From Achromobacter sp. MFA1 R4 (GTDB taxonomy: Bacteria > Pseudomonadota > Gammaproteobacteria > Burkholderiales > Burkholderiaceae_B), in assembly GCF_900156745.1 (NCBI RefSeq), contig NZ_LT707065.1:124001-188000 (forward strand): a stretch of DNA of 64,000 nucleotides, in the 5' to 3' direction. The position numbers and the translations under genes were made by a program. Numbering within the stretch: the first letter of the stretch is position 1; every line of letters begins with the position of its first letter. Under the pieces are notes generated by a model, which was given only the letters and a program-made list of their open reading frames with translations, was not told where the DNA came from and did not search any database. Shown one piece after another: positions 40,344 through 49,211 of this stretch.

Positions 40344-41615
40344 TCAGGCGCTCAGGCGCAGGCGCTCGCGCACCGCCGCGAACGCCTGCTCGAGGTCGGC
40401 GATCAGGTCGGCCGGGTGCTCCAGGCCCACGTGCAGGCGTACCGCGCTGCGCCCGCCCGCCCAGCCCGTGTGCTCGGCCAGGCGCTGCGGCGCGGCCTCG
40501 AGCGCCAGGCTCTCGTATCCGCCCCACGACGCGCCGATTGAAAAGTAGCGCAGCGCATCCACGAACACGCTCGCCGCACGCGGATCGGGCTGCGTGAACG
40601 AAAACGTCAGCAGGCCATTGGCGCCGCTGAAATCGCGCCGCCAGAGCGCATGCCCCGGATCCTGAGGCAGCGGCGGATAGAACACCTGCGCGACGTCGGG
40701 ATGCTGCGCCAGGTAATGGGCCACGTCGGTGGCATTGGCCTGATGGCGCGAGAGCCGCACGTCCAGCGTGCGGATGCCGCGCAAGGTGAGATACGCGTCG
40801 TCCGCGCCCACGGACAGTCCCAGCGCATCATGCGTGGCCGCGATGCGGCCGAACAGGTCGGCGCTGTCGGCCGTGACCGAGCCCATCATGACATCGGAGT
40901 GGCCGGCGAGGTACTTGGTCGCCGCCTGGATCGAGAGGTTCGCCCCCAGGGCGAGCGGCTGGTGATACAGGCCCGCGCCCCAGGTATTGTCGACCGCCAC
41001 GACCACGTCGCGTTCGCGGGCCTGGGCCGCCAGCGCCGGCAGGTCCAGCACCTCGTAGAGCAAGGATCCGGGCGACTCCAGGTACAGCAGCCGCGTCTGG
41101 GGCCGCAGCGCGCCGGCAAGCGCATCGCGGCCGGGCGTGAAGTACTCCACCGTGATGCCCTGCCGCGCAAGCAGCACCTGGTCCACCTTGCGCACCGGCG
41201 CGTACACGCTGTCGCTCACCAGCGCATGATCGCCGGGCTTGAGCAGGGCGAGGAACACGAGCGTGATGGCCGAGAGCCCCGACGGCGCCAGCAGCGTGCG
41301 GTAGCCGCCCTCGAGCGTCGTGATGGCGGATTCAAGCGCCGCATGGGTATCCAGGCCATGGCGGCCGTAAGTCGCCACCCGGTCGCCGGCGCCGCGCTGC
41401 GCCTGCAGCCGATGTTGGGCGGCGCTGTCCGCGAAACGGACCGTGCTGGTGCGTACGACCGGCACGTTGACCGGACCCGAGCCGTCGCGCAGCGCCGGCG
41501 AACCGGCATGGATCAACCGCGTGCGCAGATCGGCGTCGCCCTGGGAAGCGGGATCGTGGCTCATGCGCGCATCGCTGTGCGTGGGCGCCACGGTACGGGG
41601 AAAGTTCTCTGTCAT
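40344..41615 (-). CDS. Cystathionine beta-lyase-like PLP enzyme (Cys/Met metabolism family)
   Basis: 423 residues. Family motifs include TRLIHAG, VATYGRHGLDTHAALE, LLAPSGLSAIT, the PLP region ESPGSLLYEVLDLPALA, AVDNTWGAGLYHQPL and the Schiff-base Lys in SIQAATKYLAGHSDVMMG. Enzymes of this group cleave C-S bonds in cystathionine, cystine or cysteine conjugates, releasing a thiol, ammonia and pyruvate. The first ATG is taken (AGGACC upstream); another Met 17 codons on is possible. It lies 45 bases after the ABC ATPase gene in the same direction, so it likely processes what that transporter imports. Exact substrate unknown. Confidence 0.9.
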   Translation of the reverse strand: MTENFPRTVAPTHSDARMSHDPASQGDADLRTRLIHAGSPALRDGSGPVNVPVVRTSTVRFADSAAQHRLQAQRGAGDRVATYGRHGLDTHAALESAITTLEGGYRTLLAPSGLSAITLVFLALLKPGDHALVSDSVYAPVRKVDQVLLARQGITVEYFTPGRDALAGALRPQTRLLYLESPGSLLYEVLDLPALAAQARERDVVVAVDNTWGAGLYHQPLALGANLSIQAATKYLAGHSDVMMGSVTADSADLFGRIAATHDALGLSVGADDAYLTLRGIRTLDVRLSRHQANATDVAHYLAQHPDVAQVFYPPLPQDPGHALWRRDFSGANGLLTFSFTQPDPRAASVFVDALRYFSIGASWGGYESLALEAAPQRLAEHTGWAGGRSAVRLHVGLEHPADLIADLEQAFAAVRERLRLSA

Positions 41616-41660
41616 GTGAGGTCCTGGTGGAAACGTATGGCGGGCGCCGGCACCGGGCCG

Positions 41661-42482
41661 TCAGACCGCCAGCCGCAGGGGATCGAAGGAAAGCAATGCG
41701 TCGAACGGATCGGCGCGACGCCGCGCCGGGGCCCCGCCGGCGGCGCGCTGCAGGAAGGCACGCGTGCGCTCGCTGCGCGGCGCGCCAAAGAGCTGGTCCG
41801 GCCGGCCGGACTCCACGATGCGGCCGGCTTCGGTGAAGTACACGGTGTCGCTCACCTCTTCGGCGAATCGCATCTCGTGCGTGACAAGTACGCAAGTCAT
41901 GCCATCGTCGACGAGATCGCGGATCACGGTGAGCACCTCACCCACCATCTCGGGATCCAGCGCCGACGTCACTTCGTCGAACAGGATGAGTTCGGGCTCT
42001 AGCGCCAGCGCGCGGGCGATGGCCACGCGCTGCTGCTGCCCGCCGGACAGTTCGTCGGGGTAGGCATCGGTCTTGTGTTCCATGTGCACACGCGCCAGGA
42101 GTGCCCGTGCCCGGTCCCGCGCCACGCCGCGCGGCACGCCGCCCACCTTGATGGGCGCGGCGACGAGGTTCTCCAGCACGCTCATGTGCGGAAACAGGTT
42201 GTACTGCTGGAAAACAAAGCCGACCCGCTTGCGCAGCGCGATCAGGTCGCGTTCGCGGCGCAGCGCCTGCACATCGACGTCGCCGACATGAATCCCGCCC
42301 TGTTGCGGGCGCAACAAACCCGTGATGCAGCGCAGGATCGTCGACTTGCCGGAACCCGAGGGGCCGATGATGGACACCGCCTCGCCCTGCCGCACGTTGA
42401 TGTCGATGCCTTTCAAGACCGGTGTGTCGCCGAACGACAGGTGCACGTCGGACAGGCGGACCAGAGAATCAGTGTCGGGCAT
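41661..42482 (-). CDS. Polar amino-acid ABC transporter ATPase
   Basis: 273 residues. Walker A (IGPSGSGKST), the ABC signature (LSGGQQQRVAIARAL), Walker B (LILFDEVTSALDPE) and the switch His in VTHEMRFAEEV are all intact. The HisP/GlnQ type energises import of amino acids. It overlaps the upstream permease gene by 14 bases, in an operon with two permeases, an aminotransferase and two binding proteins. Confidence 0.95.
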   Translation of the reverse strand: MPDTDSLVRLSDVHLSFGDTPVLKGIDINVRQGEAVSIIGPSGSGKSTILRCITGLLRPQQGGIHVGDVDVQALRRERDLIALRKRVGFVFQQYNLFPHMSVLENLVAAPIKVGGVPRGVARDRARALLARVHMEHKTDAYPDELSGGQQQRVAIARALALEPELILFDEVTSALDPEMVGEVLTVIRDLVDDGMTCVLVTHEMRFAEEVSDTVYFTEAGRIVESGRPDQLFGAPRSERTRAFLQRAAGGAPARRRADPFDALLSFDPLRLAV

Positions 42483-43296
42483 GGCGCCGCTCCAGGTAGC
42501 GCGTCAGGCGCGAAATGGGATAGCAGTAGGCGAAAAAGAGCGCCAACAGCGTGAAATAAATAAGGATGGTGAAGTCGGTCCGGGCCACGGTATTGCTTGC
42601 CACCGTGGCGGTGTCGACCAGGTCATGCACGCCCACCAGCGAAGCGAGCGCGGTGCTCATCGTGATGCTGGCGTAGAGATTCATCCAGGGCGGCAGCATC
42701 CGGCGCAGGCATTGCGGCAGGATCACCGTGCGGAAGATCTGCGTGCGGGCGAAGCCCAGCGAATGAGCCGCCTCCCACTGCGCGGCCGGAATGGACTGCA
42801 CCGCGCCGCGAAAGATCTCGGCCACGTTCGCCGAGGCCGGCAGCGCCAGCCCGATCACCACCTTGATCCAGTCCGGAAACGGCAGCACCCAATGTGCCAC
42901 CGGAACCTCGAACGGGAACACGTAGGTGGTGAAGTACACCAGCACCAGGATCGGCGCATTGCGGAACACGAGCACATAGGCGCGCGTCGACGCACGCAGC
43001 GGCGCGAGCGGCGAGAGCGAGATCGCGCCCACCACCAGCCCGAGCAGGGTGCCCATGGCCATGGCGAGCAGGCTGATCTGCACATTCATGCCCAACCCGC
43101 GCATCAACGCCGGCCACCAGTACCAGAGCCTTTCGACGGCGACCGGCGTGGTGCCGGACACCCGCCAGTACAACGCCGGCAGGGCCAGCAACAGCAGCAC
43201 GATGACCCAAGGATCGCGCAACAGGCCGCGCATCAGCGCCCACGCGCCAGGCGCCTGCCCGGCGCGGCCCAGCTTGAGGGTCGTGTCATTGGCCAT
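42469..43296 (-). CDS. Polar amino-acid ABC transporter permease (second)
   Basis: 275 residues with about five membrane helices and the HisM/GlnP-type EAA loop (SANVAEIFRGAVQSIPAAQWEAA, SLGFARTQIFRTVILPQ). It pairs with the other permease as a heterodimer. It overlaps that gene by 11 bases and the ATPase gene by 14. N-terminal helix begins near PWVIVLLLLALPALYW. Confidence 0.94.
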   Translation of the reverse strand: MANDTTLKLGRAGQAPGAWALMRGLLRDPWVIVLLLLALPALYWRVSGTTPVAVERLWYWWPALMRGLGMNVQISLLAMAMGTLLGLVVGAISLSPLAPLRASTRAYVLVFRNAPILVLVYFTTYVFPFEVPVAHWVLPFPDWIKVVIGLALPASANVAEIFRGAVQSIPAAQWEAAHSLGFARTQIFRTVILPQCLRRMLPPWMNLYASITMSTALASLVGVHDLVDTATVASNTVARTDFTILIYFTLLALFFAYCYPISRLTRYLERRHARH

Positions 43297-44023
43297 AGCC
43301 GGGCATCCTCAGACGGCTTTCGAGCCAGCGGCCGGCCACGCTCACCAGCCAGGTCAGCAGGCCGAAGTACAGCAGGATCAACAACAAGAGCTCGAGCACG
43401 TTGTCGCGCTGCGACCAGATCATGATCGACTCGTAGGTCACGTCGCCCACGGCGATCGCCGATGCGATGGCCGTCATCTTGACCAGATCCACCAGATTGT
43501 TCACGAGGGCGGGCAAGGCAAAACGCAGCGCCAGGGGCAATTGCACGCGCCACAGGATCTCTGCGCGCGAGAACGCCAGCGAGCGGGCCGCTTCAAGCGT
43601 GACGCCCGGCACCGCCTCGATGCCTGCGCGTAGCGCTTCGGCATGGAACACGGCCTTGTGCAAGGACACCACCAGCACGACCCACATGAAGGGCGTAATA
43701 GGGTTTCCCCCCTCCAGCTTTTGCGAAATCAGCATATTGAGGACGAGGAACGCGCAGTAAAGCTGAACCAGCGTGGGCGTGTTGCGCGTGAGCTCCACGA
43801 AGGCCGCGAGCGGCCGCGTGAGCCAGGCTTGTCCACTGGTCAGTCCGGCCGCGATAAGCACACCGAACAGCAGGCTCACCGGGATCGACGCCGCGCACAG
43901 TTGCAGCGTGACCCACAACCCGTGCACGAACGCCGCGCGTTCGCCGGCATCCAGGACGAAGGCGTAATTCAGGCCGAGCGGCCGGGCGAACGCCACCCAG
44001 CCATCAAGCACGCTATGCGTCAT
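43286..44023 (-). CDS. Polar amino-acid ABC transporter permease (first)
   Basis: 245 residues, HisM/GlnP family. Membrane segments include LWVTLQLCAASIPVSLLFG and VWVVLVV-like FMWVVLVVSLHKAVFHAE; the cytoplasmic coupling loop is AEALRAGIEAVPGVTLEAA followed by RSLAFSRAEILWRVQLP. It overlaps the aminotransferase stop by four bases and the next permease by eleven, which shows tight coupling of transport with metabolism. Confidence 0.94.
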   Translation of the reverse strand: MTHSVLDGWVAFARPLGLNYAFVLDAGERAAFVHGLWVTLQLCAASIPVSLLFGVLIAAGLTSGQAWLTRPLAAFVELTRNTPTLVQLYCAFLVLNMLISQKLEGGNPITPFMWVVLVVSLHKAVFHAEALRAGIEAVPGVTLEAARSLAFSRAEILWRVQLPLALRFALPALVNNLVDLVKMTAIASAIAVGDVTYESIMIWSQRDNVLELLLLILLYFGLLTWLVSVAGRWLESRLRMPGYGQ

Positions 44024-45279
44024 GCCGTCTCCTTCGCCGTCTTCCGCACCGCGGGCGCAGCCCGCAAGGCCTTCACGGCGCGCGCGATCCGCTCGACGGC
44101 CAGTTCAAGCTGAGCATCCGAGGTGGCAAACGACAGACGGAAGTAAGGCGACAGGCCGTAGGCGGCGCCGCGCACCACCGCCACGCCCTCGGCGTCGAGC
44201 AGCCAATCCACGAAGCCGCCGTCGTCGTCGATGACGCGGCCATCGGGACGGATGGCGCCGATCAGGCCCTGGACGCCGATCCAGGCAAAAAATGATCCTG
44301 CCGGAGCATGCACCTGCAGCCCGGGCACGGCGGACAGGCCCTGCCCGATCAGGCGGGCCCGCCGCGCGTACGCGGCGCGCGCCTCTTGCACAAAGCCGTC
44401 CGCGGCGCCCTCGAGCGCCGCGAGCGCGGCGGCCTGCCCGATCGCGCTGGGGCCCGACGACACTTGCGACTGCACGGCCTCGAGCGCGGCGATCAGGCCC
44501 GTAGGCCCCGTGCCCCAGCCGATGCGCCATCCCGTCATCGCATAGGCCTTCGAGACGCCGTTCACCAGCAAGGTGCGCCCCTGGAAGTCGGGCGCGACGG
44601 CCAGCCAGTGCGCGGGCGGCTCGCCGATCCATACTTCTTCGTAAAGCTCGTCCCACAGCACCAGCACGTCGGGGTGCTGGCGCAGGACCGCGGCCAGCGC
44701 GGCGAGCTCGGCCGCGCGGTAGACCGCGCCGGTGGGATTCGCGGGCGAGTTCAACACCAGCCAGCGGGTCCGGGGCGTGAGCGCCTGGCGCAACGCGGAC
44801 GGCGTGATCTTGAACCCGTCCTCGGCCCGCGTGGGCACGATGACAGGGGTGCCGCCGTTGACGCGCACGCTGTCGGGGAACGTCGGCCAGTACGGCGCGG
44901 GCACGATCACCTCATCGCCGGCATCCAGCGTGGCATTGAAGGCCAGGTAGATCACCTGCTTGCCGCCATTGGAGACCAGCACATCGCGCGCGTCGACACG
45001 CAGAGCGTGGCGCGCCTCGTAGCCCCGCGCGATCGCCTCGCGCAGCGGCCAGGTGCCCGCGGTGGGGGTGTACTTGGTCTGGCCGTCCTGCAACGCGGCC
45101 ACGGCGGCCTGCTTGATCGCGGCCGGCGTGTCGAAATCGGGTTCGCCGGCGGTGAGCGTGACGATGGATCGGCCTTCGGCGCGCAGGCGCGCGGCCTGGG
45201 CGCTGGCGGCGGCGATGGGCGAGATTTCCGCGGCGCGGGCGCGTGGCGAGAGCAAGGCGGGAAACAGGCTGGCGGTCAT
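44020..45279 (-). CDS. Class I pyridoxal-phosphate aminotransferase
   Basis: 419 residues of the aspartate-aminotransferase fold, group I-gamma-like. Visible are LTAGEPDFDTP, KYTPTAGTWPLREAIA, NSPANPTGAVY, the PLP-Lys motif NGVSKAYAMTGWRIGW and the C-terminal FRLSFATSD with the carboxylate-binding Arg. It would transaminate an amino acid, or possibly act as a C-S lyase like MalY/PatB relatives. AGGAG lies upstream of the ATG. It sits inside the ABC operon between a binding-protein gene and a permease gene, an unusual place that ties it to the imported solute. Confidence 0.92.
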   Translation of the reverse strand: MTASLFPALLSPRARAAEISPIAAASAQAARLRAEGRSIVTLTAGEPDFDTPAAIKQAAVAALQDGQTKYTPTAGTWPLREAIARGYEARHALRVDARDVLVSNGGKQVIYLAFNATLDAGDEVIVPAPYWPTFPDSVRVNGGTPVIVPTRAEDGFKITPSALRQALTPRTRWLVLNSPANPTGAVYRAAELAALAAVLRQHPDVLVLWDELYEEVWIGEPPAHWLAVAPDFQGRTLLVNGVSKAYAMTGWRIGWGTGPTGLIAALEAVQSQVSSGPSAIGQAAALAALEGAADGFVQEARAAYARRARLIGQGLSAVPGLQVHAPAGSFFAWIGVQGLIGAIRPDGRVIDDDGGFVDWLLDAEGVAVVRGAAYGLSPYFRLSFATSDAQLELAVERIARAVKALRAAPAVRKTAKETA

Positions 45280-45315
45280 GAGGACTCCTGGAGATGGCGA
45301 GCGGAAAGCGGGAAC

Positions 45316-46194
45316 TCAGCGCGTCGCCGGCTCCGGCGGCGCGGCGTCGAACTCGCCGCGTTGCGCCCGTTGCTGCGACTGCCGCAGGTAATCGGCAGGG
45401 ACGTTCCACTTTTCGGCCTCCGCGACCAGACGGCCGGTCCGATGCCAGTCGCGGATCACGCCATCGACGAAGGCGCGCGTGTCGGCCTCGCCGCGGCGCG
45501 TCCAGATCACCGTGGGAGACGGAATCAGCGGGACCGACGTGGCGAGTTCGAATGCCGTCCACTCCGACGCGCTCTTGCCATGCAGGGTCTCGTAGAGCGC
45601 AGGCTGGATATGCACGGAGGCGTCGCAGGTTCCCCCCTTGAGCGCGAGCAACGACTCCGGAATGTTGCGCAACCCCTTGACCACCGCGCCGTAGGTTTCC
45701 TGCAGGGGCTTGGCGAAGTTGCTGCCTTGCGACACGCAGGCCACTTTGCCGCGCAGGTCTTCCCAGCGCTTGATCCCGCTCTTTCTGGACACCATGGCCG
45801 CCCCGCCCACCAGGTTGTAAGGCGTGGGCGCGTAGCTCAGGATCTCGCTGCGCTCCTGGGTCCACTGGATGTTGGCGATCAGCAGATCGACCTTGCCGGC
45901 CTGCAGGAACTGCACGCGCGTGGACGCCGTAACCGGGACGGTCTCCAGTGCCACGCCCAGGCGGCGAGCGATATCGGCGCCAAGTTCCGCCTGAAATCCG
46001 CCGATCTTGCCCGTGGCGGGGTCCAGCACGCCAAACGGAGGGCTCGCGCCATCCACGCCCACGACCAGCTTGCCGCGCTGTCGCACCTTGTCGAGAGTGG
46101 CGTCGGCGCGGGCCTGCGTGGCCAGGCCGGGCAGCGCGACGGCGGCGGCCAACGCGATGGCCCAGCGAGAACGACGTGTAGCGCGCTGCGTCAT
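45316..46194 (-). CDS. Polar amino-acid ABC transporter binding protein (downstream copy)
   Basis: 292 residues. A signal peptide (MTQRATRRSRWAIALAAAV) is cleaved near TQARADA. The mature protein is a family 3 periplasmic receptor (RGKLVVGVDGASPPFGVLD, VDLLIANIQWTQERSEI, WEDLRGKVACVSQGSNFAKP). The ATG at 46194 overlaps the stop of the preceding paralogue as ATGA; the longer open frame is the paralogue read out of frame. Residues around the expected ligand site differ from the other copy, so the two may bring different solutes to one permease. Confidence 0.93.
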   Translation of the reverse strand: MTQRATRRSRWAIALAAAVALPGLATQARADATLDKVRQRGKLVVGVDGASPPFGVLDPATGKIGGFQAELGADIARRLGVALETVPVTASTRVQFLQAGKVDLLIANIQWTQERSEILSYAPTPYNLVGGAAMVSRKSGIKRWEDLRGKVACVSQGSNFAKPLQETYGAVVKGLRNIPESLLALKGGTCDASVHIQPALYETLHGKSASEWTAFELATSVPLIPSPTVIWTRRGEADTRAFVDGVIRDWHRTGRLVAEAEKWNVPADYLRQSQQRAQRGEFDAAPPEPATR

Positions 46195-47060
46195 GCTCCG
46201 CCCCCCTTCCCGGCCTTGTCGTGCAGCTCCTGCAACAGCGGCTGCGGTGGCGTGATGCCCAGGCGCTTCTCCGTCTGGATCAGCCAACCGGTGCGATGCC
46301 AGTCCTGGATGACCTTGTCGACCGCGGCGATGGTCTCGGCCTCGCCCTTGCGCGTCCAGACCACCGAGTTCGCCGGCAGCACATCCGTCGCGATGGGCGC
46401 ATGGAAGTCGGCCCATTCGGCGTTGTTCTTCAAGAGCGGATGAATCAGCGTGGAATCGTGAACCGCGGCCACGCACAGGCCGCCCTTGAGCGCGAGCAGG
46501 GAATCCGACGAGGTTTTGTAGCCCTTCACGTCCGCGCCGTAGTCGGCAGCGAGCGGCTTGGCATAGCTGGAGCCCTGCGACACGCACACCGGTTTGCCGC
46601 GCAGGTCTTCCCAGCGGGTCACGCCGCTGTTCTTGCGGGTGGCTGCCGCGCCGCCCACCCGGTAGAACGGCGTGGGTGCGTAGCCCAGGATCTCTGCCCG
46701 CTCCGGGTTGAGTTCCATCGAGGCGATCAGCAGGTCCACCTTGCCGGAGATCAGGAACTGCACGCGGGTCGGCGTCTGCACCTGCACAAGCTCCACGGGC
46801 ACGCCCAGGCCTTCGCCCAGCTTGCGCGCCAGTTCGGGATTCCAGCCCACCAACTGCTGGGTGGCCGGATCGAGCGAACCGAACACGCCGCCGTTGGCGA
46901 GCACCCCGATGGTCACCTTGCCGCGCTCGCGGATCTTGTCTTGCGTGGCGTCGGCGTGAGCGACGCCCATGCTCACCAGCAGGCCAAGGGCGGCGCCGGC
47001 GCGCAGCGCATGACGGCGGGCCTTTCGCTGGAAGCGGTGTTGGAAGTTGTGTCGAGCCAT
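46191..47060 (-). CDS. Polar amino-acid ABC transporter binding protein (upstream copy)
   Basis: 289 residues. Signal peptide (ALRAGAALGLLVSMGVAHA), then family 3 receptor motifs (RERGKVTIGVLANGGVFG, VDLLIASMELNPERAEILG, WEDLRGKPVCVSQGSSYAKP). It is clearly homologous along its length to the next gene, a tandem duplication now well diverged. It is the first gene of a minus-strand operon of nine genes reaching down to the CysB-like regulator. AAGGTGAAG precedes the ATG. Confidence 0.93.
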   Translation of the reverse strand: MARHNFQHRFQRKARRHALRAGAALGLLVSMGVAHADATQDKIRERGKVTIGVLANGGVFGSLDPATQQLVGWNPELARKLGEGLGVPVELVQVQTPTRVQFLISGKVDLLIASMELNPERAEILGYAPTPFYRVGGAAATRKNSGVTRWEDLRGKPVCVSQGSSYAKPLAADYGADVKGYKTSSDSLLALKGGLCVAAVHDSTLIHPLLKNNAEWADFHAPIATDVLPANSVVWTRKGEAETIAAVDKVIQDWHRTGWLIQTEKRLGITPPQPLLQELHDKAGKGGGA

Positions 47061-47161
47061 GTGGACTTCACCTTCATCAGAAAGAAAGGCGGCGTGTCGC
47101 CAGCCGGAAAGTGCGCTCATGGTGCGGGCCGCGGCGCGCGCCGGCAAAGAAGGCTTTCAAC

Positions 47162-47210
47162 TATGGATATGAGGCCGGGTTGCCCAAGGATTTCGACTTT
47201 GCATATGCGC
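47162..47210. promoter_or_regulatory. Divergent control region with TATGGATA and CTTTGCATAT motifs
   Basis: Within the 214-base gap between the divergent binding-protein operon (start 47060) and dppB-like gene (start 47275), TATGGATA is at 47162-47169 and ACTTTGCATATGCGC at 47196-47210. The first recurs at 33150 and 53155, the second at 40306. The spacing and location fit an operator pair serving both directions, possibly for the CysB-like regulator. Confidence 0.45.
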
Positions 47211-47274
47211 TTTGCTTCGTAGCCGGCGCGCCTTGCCCTCCCCTACGATCGGCCATCCCTCGTCGCAGACCGCC

Positions 47275-48288
47275 ATGCCCGCCCCTCTCATCTCCGCCCT
47301 CGTCTCCCGCCTGCCCGCCCTCGCGCGCACCGCCGCCCGCACCATCCTGCACGCACTGCCCACGGTGGCGGGCGTGATCCTCTTGAGCTTTTTCCTGATG
47401 CAGGCGGTGCCCGGCGACGCGGCTGACGTAATCGCCGCGGAATCCGGTTCGGCCACCGCCGACAGCATGGCCGCCACACGCAAGCAATTCGGGCTCGACC
47501 TGCCGGTATTGCAGCAACTGGGCAACTATCTGCACCATCTGGCCCGCCTCGATCTGGGACTCTCTCCGCGCTACAACACGCCGGTCGTGGACCTGATCGC
47601 CAGCCGGCTCGGCAACACTGCCCTGCTCATGAGCGCGGCGCTTGGGACGGCCCTGCTGGCGGGCATCGCGCTCGGCGCCGTGATGGCCTCGTTCGTCGGG
47701 CGCTGGCCCGACCGGCTGCTGTCGCTCGCGGCGTTGCTGCTGTATTCGACGCCCGGCTTCTGGCTGGGCCTCATGGCGATCATCCTGCTTTCGGTGCAGC
47801 TTGGCTGGCTGCCGCCGGGCGGCGTCGGCACGTTGGGCGCCGACACGCACGGGCTCGCCCGCCTGCTGGACGTCGCGCGCCATCTGGTGCTGCCGACGCT
47901 GGCGCTCGCCGGCTTCTACGTCGCGATCTTCGCGCGCCTGACGCGCGCGGCCATGCTGGAGGTGAGCCGCCAGGATTTCGTGCGCACCGCGCGCGCCAAG
48001 GGTGTGGCGCCGTTGCAGGTCACGTTGCGCCATGTGCTGCGTAATGCGCTGATGCCCGTGCTCACCGTCGCCGGCCTGAACTTCGGCACGCTGCTCGGCG
48101 GCGCGGTCGTGGTCGAGACGGTCTTCAGCTGGCCTGGGCTGGGACGGCTGGCATACGAGTCGGTGATGGCGCGCGACTACGTGGTCCTGATGGGCATCCT
48201 CATTCTTTCTTCGCTGCTCGTGATCATCGCGAACATCGTGGTCGACCTGGCCCAGGCCGCGCTCGATCCCCGCGTGCGCACCCGCTGA
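47275..48288 (+). CDS. Oligopeptide-type ABC transporter permease, DppB-like
   Basis: 337 residues with six membrane helices. Family features: TVAGVILLSFFLMQAVPGDAAD near the N-terminus, FGLDLPVLQQLGNYL, and the coupling loop VRTARAKGVAPLQVTLRHVLRNALMP. First gene of the dppB-dppC-dppDF order. The ATG at 47275 matches the start of homology, though its ribosome site is weak. No binding protein is encoded beside it; the one at 37.2 kb is the probable partner. Confidence 0.93.
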   Translation: MPAPLISALVSRLPALARTAARTILHALPTVAGVILLSFFLMQAVPGDAADVIAAESGSATADSMAATRKQFGLDLPVLQQLGNYLHHLARLDLGLSPRYNTPVVDLIASRLGNTALLMSAALGTALLAGIALGAVMASFVGRWPDRLLSLAALLLYSTPGFWLGLMAIILLSVQLGWLPPGGVGTLGADTHGLARLLDVARHLVLPTLALAGFYVAIFARLTRAAMLEVSRQDFVRTARAKGVAPLQVTLRHVLRNALMPVLTVAGLNFGTLLGGAVVVETVFSWPGLGRLAYESVMARDYVVLMGILILSSLLVIIANIVVDLAQAALDPRVRTR

Positions 48289-48318
48289 CGCGCCGCATCT
48301 CCTGACTTCCCGATTCGC

Positions 48319-49185
48319 ATGACGACCACCACGTTTTCTCACGCCCCAGCCCCGCGCGCTACCGCGCTCGGCCGCTTCTTCACGAATCCTGCGGCCCTGG
48401 CCGGACTGGCGCTGCTCGCGATCGTGACCTGCGCGGCGTTGAGCGCGCCCTGGCTGTTCCCGAATGATCCGCTCGACATGGTCGGTGCGCCGCTGGCCTG
48501 GCCCGGTCAGGACCCGGCCTTTCCGCTGGGCACGGACACCATGGGGCGCGACGTCGCCGCCGGCCTGGCGCACGGGGCGCGCGTGTCATTGCTGGTGGGC
48601 CTTGCCGCCGCGGCGCTGTCGTTGGGTATCGGGGTGGTCGTCGGCGCGGCGGCTGGCTACTACGGCGGCTGGACGGACCGCGTGCTGGTGCGGCTCACTG
48701 AGCTGTTCCAGACCATCCCCGCCTTCTTGCTGGTGATCGTGCTCGTGGCGATCGCCCAACCCTCGGTGCCCGTGATCGCGCTGGCGATCGGCGTATCGTC
48801 CTGGCCCGTGGTGGCCCGGCTCGTGCGCGCGGAGTTCCGGTCGCTGGTCCATGCCGAATTCGTGCAGGCCGCGCGCGCGCAGGGCTATGGACACGCGCGC
48901 ATCGTGCTGGCGGAGATCCTGCCCAATGCCCTGCCGCCCATCATCGTGACCACCTCCGTGCTGGTCGCCAACGCCATCCTGATGGAATCGGCGCTGTCTT
49001 TCATGAGCCTGGGCGATCCCAACGTCGTGTCGTGGGGCAGCATGATCGGCGACGCGCGCGACATGTTGCGCACCGCCTGGTATCTGGCCGCGCTGCCCGG
49101 CCTGTCCATCGTCGCCACCGTACTCGCGCTCAATCTGCTGGGCGATGCCGCGAACGATGCCTTCAACCCCCGACTGGCCCGCTGA
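48319..49185 (+). CDS. Oligopeptide-type ABC transporter permease, DppC-like
   Basis: 288 residues. After an N-terminal helix comes the DppC signature LGTDTMGRDVAAGLAHGARVS, then four to five more helices and the coupling loop VQAARAQGYGHARIVLAEILPNALPP. It follows dppB by 30 bases and shares a base with a possible early start of the ATPase gene (TGATG). Confidence 0.93.
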   Translation: MTTTTFSHAPAPRATALGRFFTNPAALAGLALLAIVTCAALSAPWLFPNDPLDMVGAPLAWPGQDPAFPLGTDTMGRDVAAGLAHGARVSLLVGLAAAALSLGIGVVVGAAAGYYGGWTDRVLVRLTELFQTIPAFLLVIVLVAIAQPSVPVIALAIGVSSWPVVARLVRAEFRSLVHAEFVQAARAQGYGHARIVLAEILPNALPPIIVTTSVLVANAILMESALSFMSLGDPNVVSWGSMIGDARDMLRTAWYLAALPGLSIVATVLALNLLGDAANDAFNPRLAR

Positions 49186-49211
49186 TGCCGCGCGCCAGGA
49201 GTGACAATCCC

